Counted from the stretch's first letter, positions 1 to 11,864 are shown. The stretch: DNA of 64,000 nucleotides from Turnera subulata (GCA_028386065.3 JAKUCV010006854.1:115434-179433); one strand, 5' to 3'. The notes: generated by a model not told the origin, from the sequence alone. Numbers and translations: made by a program.

Positions 1-362
1 TGCAGAATTTGTGAAAAAGTGGGTACGTTTCTTTCGAGGGACACAGGACGTGCTCGTGATCATCGCCTTGCGAGTTAGCGGACGTCTTTTTCACGAGGGA
101 AACCGACGTAACCGTTAGCTGTGTATGTTACGTTTCCTGGGTTCGAGGATGTTCACGTCCGATACGAGCACCGATCATGAAAATATGTTTTTGTTTTAAC
201 TTATTTATGTTTTGGTTTTGTTTAACGAATTTTTTAATTTCTTTATGTTTGATTTTATATCCTTATTGTTTATTGTTAATCTGCTTTAAGATGTTTTATT
301 TTTCTGTTTAACACAAGACTTCGTAACATAAGAGTTTTGATTTAAAAAGGAAACTTATTTTA

Positions 363-368
363 TTTATT
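363..368 (-). terminator. Possible poly(A) signal AATAAA of the antisense ORF
   Basis: The minus strand reads AATAAA about 33 bases after the antisense stop codon, in AT-rich DNA. Together with the TATA box it frames the antisense ORF as a transcription unit. In AT-rich sequence this hexamer can occur by chance. Confidence 0.35.
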
Positions 369-400
369 TTATAACAGTTTTACAACGGAGAAGAAGTACT

Positions 401-778
401 CTATGGAGCTACTTGCTTCTTTAGGTCTTTTACAAGTTTTTGGACGTTCTTCACGTAAGGGAAGAGTTCCGCGCACTCCAGTTCTATCTGCATCAGCGCC
501 GAGCTGATCTTCTTCAGTGAGACGTTCAGCTGCATCAGTGTCTGCTGTGAAGTGCTGCTTTCAGCCGTTGCTTTGCCCTTTCGATCCTCAGCTTTCTTGT
601 TGGCACGCTTCTTTCACCGTCTGTTGGAGATGACCAGGTGCTCTTTTAGGCCGATGATGTTTTTCTTGAACCGCTTCTTGGGAGGTTCTTCATTGGAGCT
701 TGTCGGGAAGGCAGTGCCACCGATGTAGCTGTTGTTCTCGGAGTCTGAGGTAGTTCTTGATCTTAGTGGAGAGTCCAT
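401..778 (-). pseudogene. Antisense ORF inside E0, one in-frame stop
   Basis: On the strand opposite to E0 there is a 125-codon frame starting at an ATG (776-778, in the good context GCCATGG) and ending at TAG (401-403). It is broken by one TGA at 614-616 (codon 55), which could be a decayed CGA. The first half is Ser-rich and then strongly basic (KKRFKK around residue 34, NRR around 52). After the stop come another basic run (KKRANKKAEDRKGK) and a Leu-rich, probably coiled-coil tail. I do not recognise the family. A nuclear localisation signal is possible but inferred. It has its own TATA box (813-820) and an AATAAA signal past the stop, so it looks like a complete small gene. Additional antisense ORFs between pol and the 3' LTR are known in some plant gypsy elements, which is the likeliest explanation; a captured host gene is the alternative. 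Confidence 0.5.
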
Positions 779-812
779 GGCTGAGAGTGAGTGTCTCAGT
801 TGTGAGGTTTGG

Positions 813-820
813 TATTTATA
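813..820 (-). promoter_or_regulatory. TATA box of the antisense ORF
   Basis: The minus strand reads TATAAATA, 35 bases before the ATG at 778. A start site about 30 bases downstream would leave a very short 5' leader. Position and sequence fit a plant RNA polymerase II core promoter, but the spacing alone is not proof. Confidence 0.45.
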
Positions 821-964
821 AGCGGAGGAGATGTCGCTTAAGGGTATAAGCGGTATCTCGCGATGAGTTTGGACAACTGGCAGAGTGTGCCAGAAGCTTA
901 TTGTGGTAGGACCCACGGATAAGACGGAATTTCGAGGACGAAATTCATTTTAAGGTGGGTAGAC

Positions 965-1135
965 TGTAACAGCCCCGGTAAAAATTTGGATTTTTACCGG
1001 GATTGTAAAGTTTTTTTACAATGATTTACCTTTGAATTTAATCTTGGGTAATTAATTCAAGGTAAATCGGGCGTCGTTTTTCGTAACCGAGCCTTTTCCC
1101 GCGCTCGGGATTTTTCCGTGGATTTTTCGGACCAA
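965..1135 (+). repeat. E0 3' LTR, truncated
   Basis: Begins TGTAACAGCCCCGG directly after the E0 polypurine tract. It follows the first about 170 bases of the E2 LTR, including the shared GAATTTAATCTTGGGTAATT block. It stops near 1135 and runs directly into AT-rich DNA that resembles the rejoined flanks of E3. Bases 974-1001 form a perfect stem-loop (11-bp stem, 6-base loop). Confidence 0.7.
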
Positions 1136-1276
1136 TAAATTAAAATATATTCATCATATAATAACCTTTTAAAATTAAGAAATATTATAAGACATTAAAT
1201 ACAAAAATAAGTATCAAATTTATGTAAAAAGAATGAATAAAAAGTAACAATTAGAATATTATTTATGTAATATATT
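1136..1276. repeat. AT-rich interspersed repeat, left part
   Basis: About 140 bases with no gene. They match the rejoined flanks of E3 (40545-40569 plus 52561-52620), sharing TATAAGACATTAAATA and AATAAGTATCAAA. It is therefore a second copy of the AT-rich family E3 inserted into. The last five bases (1272-1276, ATATT) are the E1 target site duplication. Confidence 0.6.
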
Positions 1277-2842
1277 TGAAACGCCACGATCCGTATTTAC
1301 CGTTATACACAGTAAACACGTGGGACCACATACTATTATAGAATCCACAGCGGGTAAATATCACACGCCAACAGTAATATTACAATATCAGTACTCGTCC
1401 CGATACGGAGACATTATTACAACAAGCTGCAGAGACAGAGTGACAAATGCAAGCAGCGGAAGTCTTAATACAACACAACAACAGTAGTGAAAATGATGCA
1501 ACGCATGATGGCTCCGGGCCTGGCAGAGGGTGCGCCACAGCATGCCTCGAACGTACCTGAACTACGCACAATCAAACTACGTGACCGAGTCACGCAGGTG
1601 AGGGGTGAGTTCGAAGTGCTCACCGGGTAAAATCCATAAGTAAAGACGAATATACAAGCAACCAATAATAACCAAGTCACAGACAATTACTTCACAGATA
1701 GTAACAGATAGAAGGTACTCTGTGTTATCCTAGAGACACTAATCTATTTTTATTAACAGGGCCCCTATCACAAGTTAGATGGAGGTCGTCGCCAGGTAGT
1801 CAAGCTAGCTAGCCCGTAGACCCTGCCCCTGTACCTCCACGTAATAACTGGCACAGACAGGGAGCAGACCCCAAGCACACTCTCCCCCAGCGCCTAAAAT
1901 AAAAATTGGTACAGACAAGGAGTAGACCCCAAGCACACTCTCCCCCAGCACCATAAATATAAAGACTACCATCAGGCTATCCCAACATTTATCTGTGACT
2001 TACTAGAAGTCTAAGTGTTTCCATTTTATTATTTTTTCCTCCTTAACATGTTACTACACTCCTATTAATCGACCATTATTCATTATCCCGAGCAGGCTCG
2101 CAACCTCTCCGCTCGTCCGGATAATAATCAACAGCTCTTAACCATCAAATTCCACATAATAATGTACCGGTACTCAAATCATGTCAATCTCACAGACAAC
2201 AACAACAACGGTAAATTTATCATTACTAACATCATCAACATCAACAACAGTCAATACTTTTAACAACAACCATTCACAGCCACAAAATTATTATCATACC
2301 AGCAATATCACACACAGTAAACAAACAACAACTTGATATTACGGGAGGTATATTAATATTTACATATCCTCACCTTAGCCTGTAAATTCTTCCGGGAACT
2401 CTTCTTCTGGTTCCGATTCCACGTGCTCGTTCACCTTATCAGTTCCTATATATAATTAATAACAAATACAATGTCACACAAATGCACAGTAAATATGATA
2501 TGCCTATGATTATTATTCCACTAACCATACCCGGTTAATACTCTCGTTTAAGCATTACCCCAAAATTATATGTGTTTCCATCTCCACAAATTAATGTTTA
2601 TATGTCGTATATATATATAGATTATTCCGGCATTATACTTTGGTAATACTCTTTCGAAAGTATTTTTATTTACAATTATTTGTCATACGTATATTCCTTT
2701 TCCAAAATTATTACCTACTTCCCTTAAAATAATTACGTCATATACATATACTTGCCATGTGCCCATATTATGTATATATTATTGTTCCTATTATTTCCAG
2801 GAAATTATAAATTTCTAACAACTATATTTATGTAACTATGTG

Positions 2843-2873
<31 letters not shown>

Positions 2874-4380
2874 TGCTATTTTTGTCAAATTAAAAATAGA
2901 ACTGGGCTGAGTTAGACGAATCAAACCAAGCCCAAGTCCCAATTTAATCTATGGAAGACCAGGCCCACTGTCCAAAGTCAACAGGCCCAAAACCAAGCCT
3001 TGCCTTGGACCCAGCAGCCATGGCCTGCCCTAGGTCGTCTTCAACCTCGGCTGCTCACCTGCGTCTACGTCGGCGCAGTGGTGACGTGAGGTGAAGCTCG
3101 GCCTGGTGACGAATCAGGTGTGGCAAGAAGGAGGCGGCATGTAGGCGGGTGGCGCTCTGCTGCTGCGGTGGCGACGGTTGCAGGCGTGAGGCGAGGCACG
3201 ACGCGAAGGAGGACGCGACACGAGCAAGGCGGCGCGGCAGAGAAAGGTTGGCGTGTGAGGTGTCGTGTGCAGGCGGTCGTGTCGCGTCCGGCGACTACTG
3301 CAGGGTGAAGGGATGGCGGTGTTGATGGCTGAGGTGATCGCGTAAGGAAGGGAGATGCGACCCGATTTGCTGCCATCGGTTCGGCGATGCTGTAGGTGGT
3401 GGTCGACGCAGGCAGAGAGGAGGAGAGGAGAGGGAGCGGCGGTCGTTGCTGGCTGGTGCATGTGGTGGGTGGCTCGGTGGTGGTGGTTCGTGCGTGAGGG
3501 AAGGAGGAAGAAGAAGTGATGGTGGCGTGTTGTGCTGTTGTCTTTGTTTTATTTATTTATTTATTTGATTGGTTTGCAGGGAATGGAAGAACGGTTTTGT
3601 AGGAGAAGAGAACTGGGTGTGTGGGTGTGTGAGTTGGTGTTTCACAGGAAAGAAGGGTTGCAGACAAGAGGAGATATGTTGGGTTTGTCCTTATAGTCAG
3701 AAAAGAAGAAATGATTAATGGTGGCAGACAAACGGGATAAAGAAAAATGACATAAAGGTGTCGGCAATGGTCTAAAAACTGTGCAAAAAATGTGGAAGTT
3801 ACTGTGTACGTGCATGATTGAGGGATTAAAGCCTTTTTTCATCCTTGTGTTAGACCATAAAGTTTAAAGTCATCCTTGTATTGGTTTTGGCTTGTTTGCA
3901 TCTCTCTATTCGTGGATTTTGGCTTGTTTTAATCCCTCCAAATAGGCCAAAACTGCGAATACAATGATGAAAATAAGCCAAAATCCACAAACAGAGGGAT
4001 GAAAATAGGCCAAAATCTAATACAAGGATGAGTTTTAACTTTGAGGTCTAATACAAGGATGAAAATAAATTTTAATCCCATGATTGAGCAGGAGGGAATC
4101 TGGCTCAGAAAAATATCTCTTATGCCCTTCTACCATCCTTTAGCTTTCAAACTAAACCAAGAGCATAATCGTCTTTTCGTAGCTTCCAAATCCCGAAAAT
4201 TCCAACTTTTCCTGGAAATTTCGCAAAAATATCTGGAGTATGGAATGAGACTCGGAATTGGAATTTGATGCTCGGTTTACCATAAAATAATTACCAAAGA
4301 TTATTTTCATATGGTAAATTACTGTACAAAGTCCTTTTATAGTCCTGGTAAAAATATAAATTTTTACCCGGGCTGTTATA
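1277..4380 (-). repeat. E1 3' LTR
   Basis: In element orientation it starts TATAACAGCCCGGG (TG mutated to TA) at 4380 and ends GCGTTTCA at 1277. It keeps the LTR-conserved block GGTGAGGGGTGAG (plus strand, about 1596-1608) near its end. It contains a GC-rich block (about 3040-3500) whose Pro- and Arg-rich frames are not believable genes. It differs from the 5' LTR mainly by about 200 extra bases of a foldback near 3832-4085. A (TA)n run lies near 2849-2872. Confidence 0.9.
3832..4085. repeat. Foldback (MITE-like) inside the E1 3' LTR
   Basis: An imperfect inverted repeat with arms of roughly 100 bases. The left arm starts around TCATCCTTGTGTTAGACC (about 3839) and the right arm ends around GGTCTAATACAAGGATGA (about 4046-4063), with a short AT-rich centre near 3945-3970. 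In the 5' LTR (about 11660-11730) only the first part of the left arm remains, so that copy lost the rest. It may be a MITE carried in the LTR or an internally formed palindrome. Confidence 0.6.
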
Positions 4381-4402
4381 GTCTACCCCCCTTAAAAGAA
4401 TT
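4381..4402 (-). other. E1 polypurine tract
   Basis: Read on the minus strand it gives TTTTAAGGGGGGTAGAC immediately before the 3' LTR. It is the plus-strand primer site for reverse transcription. E0, E2 and E3 have AAGGTGGGTAGA in the same place. Confidence 0.75.
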
Positions 4403-4415
4403 TCGTCCCCGAAAT

Positions 4416-7400
4416 TCACTCCAATCCGGTGAAGAGATGGGGATACTGGGATCGCATATGTTCTTCAACTTCCCATGTAGACTCGTTAGCGGAATGCTTA
4501 CTCCACTTGACCTTTACCATGGGAATGGTGCGGTTCGGCAATTGCTGTACTTCTCGATCAAGGATCTGTTCCTGTACTTCTGTGTAGGTAAGATCCTCTG
4601 CCACTTCAACATCCACCGGGGTTACGACATGACTAGGGTCTGATCGGTATCTCCTTAGCATAGAGACGTGAAACACGTCATGTATGCGTGAAAGCTCTTC
4701 AGGTAATGACAATCTGTAAGCCTAAGGTCCGATCCTCTCGACGATCTCGTAGGGTCAGATATACCTTGGACTCAGCTTTCCTCTTTTGACGAATCTGATC
4801 ACACCTTTCCATGGTGCTACTCTGAGAAAAACCTTCTCACCAACGTTATACTCCATCTCACGTTGGTGTTTATCGGCATAGCTCTTTTGTCGATCCTGAG
4901 CAACTCTCAAGCACTGTTTCACTGTCTGAATCTTGTCAACTGTCTGTTTGACTAAATCCGGTCCAATGATCAGCCTTAAGCCTTCTTGATCCCAAAAAAC
5001 TGGACTTCTACACTTCCTTCCAAAGAGGGCTTCAAAAGGTGGCATACCGATACTGGAATGATAGCAATTGTTATATGCAAACTCTGCCAAAGGTAAGTAC
5101 TTATCCCAACTTCCACTGAAGTTGAGTGCACAAGCTCTAAGCATATCCTCCAATATCTGTATAGTCCGCTCAGACTGTCCATCTGTCTGAGGATGAAAAG
5201 CGGTACTGAAGCTCAACTTGGTTCCCAGCACTGCTTGTAAACTCTTCCAGAAACGTGATGTGAATCTGGGATCTATATCTGAAACTATGGACTTTGGAAT
5301 CCCATGCAGTCTCACAACTTCAGCAACATACTTACTCGCCAATGTGTCCATGGTATCAGTTTGGCGAATGGGGAGGAAATGTGCCGATTTTGTTAATCGA
5401 TCAACGATGACCCAAATAGCATCATGTTGCCTCCGAGTCATCGGTAACCCAATCACAAAATCCATGGTGATCATCTCCCACTTCCACTCTGGTATTGTCA
5501 ACGATCTCATCTTTCCTGCTAGAGCTTGATGTTCGGCTTTCACCTGCTGGCAAGTAATGCATTTTGCGACATACTCTGCTACGTCCTTCTTCTTACGCGG
5601 CCACCAAAAATGGCTTTTCAGGTTCTGATACATCTTGGCGCTTCCACGATGCATCGCATATGGCGTCATGTGTCCTTCTTTCAAAATCTGAGTACGCAAA
5701 TTACTGACATTGGGTACACATACCCGTTTCCCAATCATCATTGCTCCATCCTCAGCTATATGAAACTTATCTTCCTTCCCATCACTTACTCTTTCTTTTA
5801 GCTTGGCCAGGTCAGGATCTCCATCTTGTAACTCTACTATCCACCCTCTTAGGTTAGACTTGACACTCATGAGTGCCAGTAAGGCTCTTGTATCATCCAT
5901 TGTCAAGTCAACTCCCAACTTCCTTAACTCGATAAGTGAGAACATCGAGTAACTAGTGGAGGCATCTTCCGATTGTCTCCGACTCAAAGCATCAGCTACC
6001 ACATTAGCCTTTCCTAGGCGATACTCGATAGTACAATCATAATCATTAAGCAACTCAACCCAGCGTCTTTGTAGCAGGTTAAGCTCCTTCTGAGTTATGA
6101 TGTACTTAAGGCTTTTGTGGTCGGTGAAGATTCGACACTTCTCTCCAAACAAGTAGTGTCTCCAAATCTTCATAGCCAAAATCACAGCTGCCATCTCAAG
6201 ATCATGCGTCGGGTAGTTTTTCTCATGAGTCCTTAGTTGTCTAGAGGCATAGGCGATTACTCGTCCTTCTTGCATCAGCACGGCTCCTAAACCAAGACCT
6301 GATGCGTCACAAAACAACACATACTCCACTCCTGGCTTGGGTACTATTAGCACTGGTGTCGTAGTCAGCTTCTTCTTAAGCTCCTCGAAACTCTGTTGGC
6401 TCTCCGGGCTCCAAACAAAAGCTTGTTCTTTCCTTAATAGCTTAGTCATGGGACTGGCTATTAGGGAAAAACCTTCAATAAACCTTCGATAGTATCCTAC
6501 AAGGCCAAGAAAACTCCTGACTTCGGACACATTCTTAGGAGGCTCCCACTCCAATACAGCCTTAACTTTGGCAAGATCAACCTTTATTCCATCCCCGCCT
6601 ACTACATGTCCGAGGAAGGAAACTTCCCCAAGAAAAAATTCACACTTGCTGAATTTGGCATACAGCTGCTTCTCCCGTAACCTTTGAAGCATTATCCTCA
6701 AATGCTCTTCGTGCTCTTCCTTGCTCTTAGAGTAGATGAGGATATCATTGATGAAGACCACAACGAACTTATCCAGGAACTCATTTAGTACCAAGTGCAT
6801 CAAGCACATGAATACTGCCGGTGCATTGGTCAAACCAAAAGGTACCACAGTGAATTCGAAGTGGCCATACCGTGTGTGAAAAGCTGTCTTTGGTATGTCC
6901 TTCTCCGAAATCTTAATCTGGTGATAGCCCGATCGGAGATCAATTTTTGAGAAAACCATTGCTCCTTAAAGCTGATCAAAAAGATCGTCGATCCTCGGTA
7001 ACGGGTACTTGTTTTTGACTGTCACCTTGTTTAACTGGCGATAGTCTATACACATCCGCAGACTACCGTTCTTCTTCTTCACGAACAAAACTGGTGCACC
7101 CCATGGTGAGGTACTAGGTCTGATGAAACCTTTCTCCAGTAGTTCGTCTAGCTGCTTCTTCAGCTCTTGAAGCTCTGTTGGTGCCATCCTGTATGGTGCC
7201 ATCGAGATAGGTGTAACTCCAGGTACAAGCTTGATGGTGTACTCAGCCTCTCTATCGGGTGGCAAACCTGGTAGATCATCTGGGAAAACATAAACAAACT
7301 CCCTCACAACTGATACATCTTTCGGGGTGGGATCTTGTGTTTCTTTGCCTGGAATGTGGGTCAGCAAAGCATCTGGACCATGTTGCTTCATTCCATAGTC

Positions 7401-7990
7401 CTGGGTAGTAGAGATACTACATGTGGTTGTAGTTCTCCCCACTCCGGACAAAACAATCGTCCGACCTTCGGCGGATGTCAACCTCACTTTCTTAGCTCGA
7501 CAATCCACCAAAGCTCGATACTTCGACAACCAATCCATGCCTAGGATTATATCAAATCCTCCCATGTTCATGACAATGAGTCGAGCTGGAAAGGTTTCGT
7601 TCTGGAACACTAACGGTACGTCCTTACAAACTCTATCTAACCTCACTATGATGTCTGCGGGTAATCTAACCCTCATCAGTTTTTCTAGGGATATATCTTC
7701 ACAGTTATGTTGCATAGCATATGTTTGAGCTATAAAGGAATGTGTAGCTCCAGGATCAATTAATGTGAATGCAATGCTACCATGTACTGTAAAGATACCT
7801 GCTATAACTTGGGCAGCATCAGGGTCTTCTTCTGCGGTGATGACAAAAGCTCTGGGGACTGCTGTGCTTTGGTTAGCTCCAGATTGGGTCCTTGCGGAAG
7901 GATTCCCACGACCACGACCTTGTCCATGAGCTCTAGATCCACTTGGCACGTTAGCCATAGAGGCCTGAACTGTTGGTGCCGGTGCAGAGT
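4416..7990 (-). pseudogene. E1 pol: protease, RT, RNase H, integrase, chromodomain-like end
   Basis: One continuous minus-strand frame with three stop codons (6966-6968, 4755-4757 and near 4723). Protease shows [10 protein letters not shown], the DPG form common in plant gypsy elements. Reverse transcriptase has the fingers and palm motifs, but its active site reads FINDIL instead of FxDD. RNase H carries LFCDASGLG and ends with [17 protein letters not shown]. Integrase has an HHCC zinc finger ending CITCQQVK and the D,D-35-E core ([22 protein letters not shown]). The C-terminus (VKVKWSKHS, EEHMRSQYPHLF) matches the chromodomain-like tail of Tekay-type integrases. It would copy and insert the element but cannot be made as one protein now. 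Confidence 0.9.
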
Positions 7991-9004
7991 TACTGACTCT
8001 CCTAAGCTTTGGGCATGCATAACGATAATGTCCCAACTCATTGCACTCAAAGCATCTGACCGATGATATGGGGCATCGAAAGCGGTTTTCTCCAGAATTA
8101 GTCACTCTGGGTCCATTCCATCCTCCAGTCGAAGCTCCGTGGCTGTTAGTCCAACCACGTCCAAGAGTCATCTGCTGATACTGTCCTCGTCCAGCTGTAG
8201 GTGCACTAGCGGCAGGTGCATATGGCTTCTTGTTCTGACTGGAAGGTACTTGCGGTGCATTTCTCTTCCGGCGATACTCCTGTTGATCACGCCATATAAC
8301 TTCAGCCTTCTGAGCATCCCTTAGCATGTCCTGATATCCAACATAATCCTTGCATCCCATAATAGCTCGGATGTCAGGATGTAGACCTCTCCAGAAACGT
8401 TGGCATCTGGCTTTGGCAGTTGCTACCAGATAACATACAAGGACAACCGATCAAACTTCTTCTCATACTCTGTCACGGTTATATTATTCTGGTGCAATTC
8501 CAGGAATTTGCGCTGCATGCGTTCCTGAAATTCCTCGGTAATGAACTTATCCTTGAACATGACCCTGAACTCAGCCCATGGCATCACCACTGGTTTCGGT
8601 AGGTCTCTGGTGGTAGATTCCCACCATGTTGCTGCTTCTTCACGGAGGAGAGAAGCGGCATAGTTCACCCACTGGTCAGTTGTGCACCTGATCTTAAGCA
8701 TGACCCTGGCGATCTGACGTAACCACTCGTCCGCCTCACGAGGGTCAGTCGCTCCTGAGAAAGGTTCACCTCCGAGCTCATATAGCTTGGTAAAAATAGG
8801 GTCTTCGACTGGTCCCCCAGCTGTCTGTCGATGAAGGAACTGGGTCATCATGTGCATCATCTGCAAGGACATCTGGTATGGCATACCCGGTACCCCATTG
8901 CAGACATGTGGTTCTTCTTCGTATGCATGCGGTTGACCGATTGACACTTGGTCCTCTTCCAGGTGCTGTTGGGCGGCATGCTGGTGTCCCTCAGCCGGAT
9001 CCAT
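7991..9004 (-). pseudogene. E1 gag with zinc knuckle, frameshifted
   Basis: Starts at ATG 9002-9004 (MDPAEGHQ), the same start found in E2 and E3. The gag core (EADEWLRQIARVML, WWESTTRDLP, FKDKFI) runs to about 8423, where the frame ends. Gag continues in another frame from about 8420 ([13 protein letters not shown], then [13 protein letters not shown]), so there is one frameshift near 8420. The zinc knuckle CX2CX4HX4C ([15 protein letters not shown]) lies near 8010-8054. Gag forms the virus-like particle that packages the RNA. The gag-to-pol boundary is approximate because the two are one frame. Confidence 0.85.
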
Positions 9005-9106
9005 CTCGTCCTTCCTATATGAAGATGTATACATGAGTATGAATTCTACAACATACGAAGCAGGATATGCACAGACAATCAAACAACAACCAAGAACCTA
9101 CAGCCC

Positions 9107-9118
9107 GCTCCGCTACCA
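9107..9118 (-). other. E1 primer-binding site, variant
   Basis: The minus strand reads TGGTAGCGGAGC, four bases after the 5' LTR end. The usual plant initiator tRNA-Met site is TGGTATCAGAGC. The same variant is found in E2, E3 and viral copy B. Confidence 0.75.
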
Positions 9119-9121
9119 AAA

Positions 9122-11821
9122 TAAAACGCCCCGATCCCTATTTACCGTTATACATAGTAAACACGTGGGACCACATACTATTACAGAATCTACAACGGGT
9201 AAATATCACAAGCCAACAGTAATATTACAGCATCAGTACTCGCCCCGATACGGAGACATTATTACAACAAGCTACAGAGACAGAGTGACAAATGCAAGCG
9301 GCGAAAGTCTTAATACAACCCAACAACAGTAATGAAAATGATGCAACGCAGGATGGATCCGGGCCTGGCAGAGGGTGCGCCACAGCATGCCTCGAACGTA
9401 CCTGAACTACGCACAATCAAACTACGTGACTGAGCCACGCAGGCGAGGGGTGAGTCCGAAGTGCTCATCGGGTAAAATCCATAAGTAAAGACGAATATAC
9501 AGGCAACCAATAATAACCAAGTCACAGACAATTACTTCACAAACGGTAACAGACAGAAGGTACTCTGTGTTATCCTAGACACACTAATCCATTTTTATTA
9601 ACAGGGCCCCTATCACAAGTTAAATGTTGGTCGTCGCCAGGTAGTCAAGCTAGCTAGCCCGTGGACCCCGCCCTGGTACCTCCACGTAATAACTGGCACA
9701 GACAGGGAGCAGACCCCAAGCACACTCTCCCCCAGCGCCTAAAATAAAAATTGGTACAGACAGGGAGCAGACCCTAAGCACACTCTCCCCCAGCACAATA
9801 AATATAAAGACTACTATCAGGCTATCCCAACATTTAACTGTGACTTACTAGATGTCTAAGTGATTCCATTTTATTATTTTCTTCCTCCTCAACATGTTAC
9901 TACACTCCTATTAACCGACCATTATTCATTATCCCGAGCAGGCTCGCAGCCTCTCAGCTCATCCGGATAATAATCAACACCTTTTAACCATCAAATTCCA
10001 CATAATAATGTACCGGTACTCAAATCATGTCAATCTCACAGAAAACAACAACAACGGTAAATTTATCATTACTAACATCATCAACATCAATAACAATCAA
10101 TACTTTTCACAACAACCATTCACAGCCACAAAATTATTATCATACCAGCAATATCACACACAATAAACAAACAACAACTTGATATTACGGGCGATATATT
10201 AATATTTACTTATCCTCACCTTAGCCGGTAAATTCTCCCGGGAACTCTTCTTCTGGTTCCGGTTCCACGTGCTCGTTCACGTTATCAGTTCCTATATACA
10301 ATTAATAACAAATACACAGTCACACAAATGCACAGTAAATATGATATGCATATGATTATTATTCCGCTAACCATACCCGGTTTATACTCTCGTTTAAGCA
10401 TTACTCCCAAAATTATATGTGTTTCCTTCACCCCAAATTAATGTTTATATGTTGTATATATATATAGATTATTCCGGTATTATACTTTGGTAATACTCTT
10501 TCCAAAGTATTTTTATTTAAAATTATTTGTCATACATATATTCCTTTTCAAAAATTATTACCTACTTCTCTTAATATAATTACGTGATATACATATACTT
10601 GCCATGTGCCCATATTGTGTATATATTATTGTTCCTATTATTTCCAGAAAATTATAAATTTCTAACAACTATATTTATGTAACTTTGTATATATATATAT
10701 TGCTATTTTTGTCAAATTAAAAATAGAACTGTTCTGAGTTAGAAGAATCAGACCAAGCCCAAGTCCCAACTTAACCTATGGAAGACCAGGCCCACTGTCC
10801 AAAGTCAACAGGCCCAAAACCAAGCCTTGCCTTGGACCCAGCAGCCACGGCCCGACCCTAGGTCATCTTCAACCTTGGCTGCTCACCTGCGTCTACGTCG
10901 GCGCGGTGGTGACGTGAGGTGAAGCTCGGTCTGGTGACGAGTCAGGTGTGGCGGAAGGAGGCAGCGTGCATGCGGGTGGCGCTCGGCTGCTGCGGTGGTG
11001 ACGGTTGCAGGTGTGAGGCGAGGCACGGCGTGAAGGGGGACGCGACACGAGCAAGGTGGTGCGGCAGAGAAAGGTTGGCATCTGAGGCGGCGTGTGCAGG
11101 CAGTCGTGTCGCATCCGGCGACTACTACGGGTGAAGGGACGGCGGTGTTGATGGCTGAGGTGATCGCGCAAGGAAGGGAGATGCGACCCGATTTGCTGCC
11201 GTCGGTTCGGCGGTGCTGCAGGTGGTGGTCGACGCAGGCAGAGAGGAGGAGAGGAGAGGGAGCGGCTGTCGTTGCTGGCTGGTGCGTGTGGTGGGCGGTT
11301 CGGTGGTGGTGGTTCGCGCGTGAGGGAAGGAGGAAGAAGATGAAATGGTGGCGTGTTGTGCTGTTGTCTTTGTTTTATTTTTTTTATTTTTTTTGATTGG
11401 TCTGCAGGGAATGGAAGAACGGTTTTGCAAGAGAAAAGAACTGGGTGTGTGAGTTGGTGTTTCACAGAAAGAAGGGTTGCAGACAGGAAGAGATATGCTA
11501 GGTTTGTCCTTATAGTAAGAAAAGAAGAAATGATTAATGGTGGCAGACAAACGGGAAAAAGAAAAATGGCATAAAGGTTTCGACAACGGTCTAAAAACTG
11601 TGCAAAAATGGTGGAAGTTACTGTGTACGTGCATGATTGAGGGATTAAAGCCTTTTTTCATCCTTGTGTTAGACCATAAAGTTTAAAGTCATCCTTGTAT
11701 TGGTTTTGGCTTGTTTTAACCCAATGATTGAGCAGGAGGGAATCTGGCTAAGCAAAATGTCTCTTATGCCCTTCTACCATCCTTTAGTTTTCAAACTAAA
11801 CCAAGGGCATAATCATCTTTT
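9122..11821 (-). repeat. E1 5' LTR, main part
   Basis: Aligns with the 3' LTR from its end (TAAAACGC at 9122 versus TGAAACGC at 1277) up to TCATCTTTT at 11821, where viral DNA begins. It contains the same GC-rich block (about 10900-11400). It lacks most of the foldback found at 3832-4085. The remaining about 150 bases of this LTR are at 23760-23908. Confidence 0.9.
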
Positions 11822-11856
11822 ATAAGCAATGATGTAAGTTGGAAGAAACCCCCAAC

Positions 11857-11864
11857 TATAAATA
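11857..11864 (+). promoter_or_regulatory. Viral copy A TATA box
   Basis: TATAAATA between CCCCCAAC and AGGG. The same sequence is present in copy B on the minus strand at 17067-17074. It is the likely core promoter for the pregenomic RNA. Upstream, TGATGTAAG is present once here and twice in copy B, which suggests copy A was cut just upstream of its core promoter. Confidence 0.65.

Larger units (their letters stand above)
1..964 (+). mobile_element. E0: 3' internal end of a Ty3/gypsy element
   Basis: The right edge (about 928-964) has the same layout as the ends of E1, E2 and E3: a GAGGACGAAATT-type stretch, then the polypurine tract AAGGTGGGTAGAC, directly followed by an LTR start at 965. 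So this is the 3' non-coding end of a plus-strand gypsy element whose body lies outside the window. A reading frame open from the left edge (2-115, about 38 codons, then a stop) is not recognisable as integrase or chromodomain. 180-360 is T-rich with no gene seen. The rest is taken up by an antisense gene-like unit listed separately. Confidence 0.7.

Noticed and set aside
10893..11661. Overlapping minus-strand frames in the E1 5' LTR
   Set aside because: Biased His/Pro/Arg composition in the GC-rich LTR block, and not kept in the 3' LTR.
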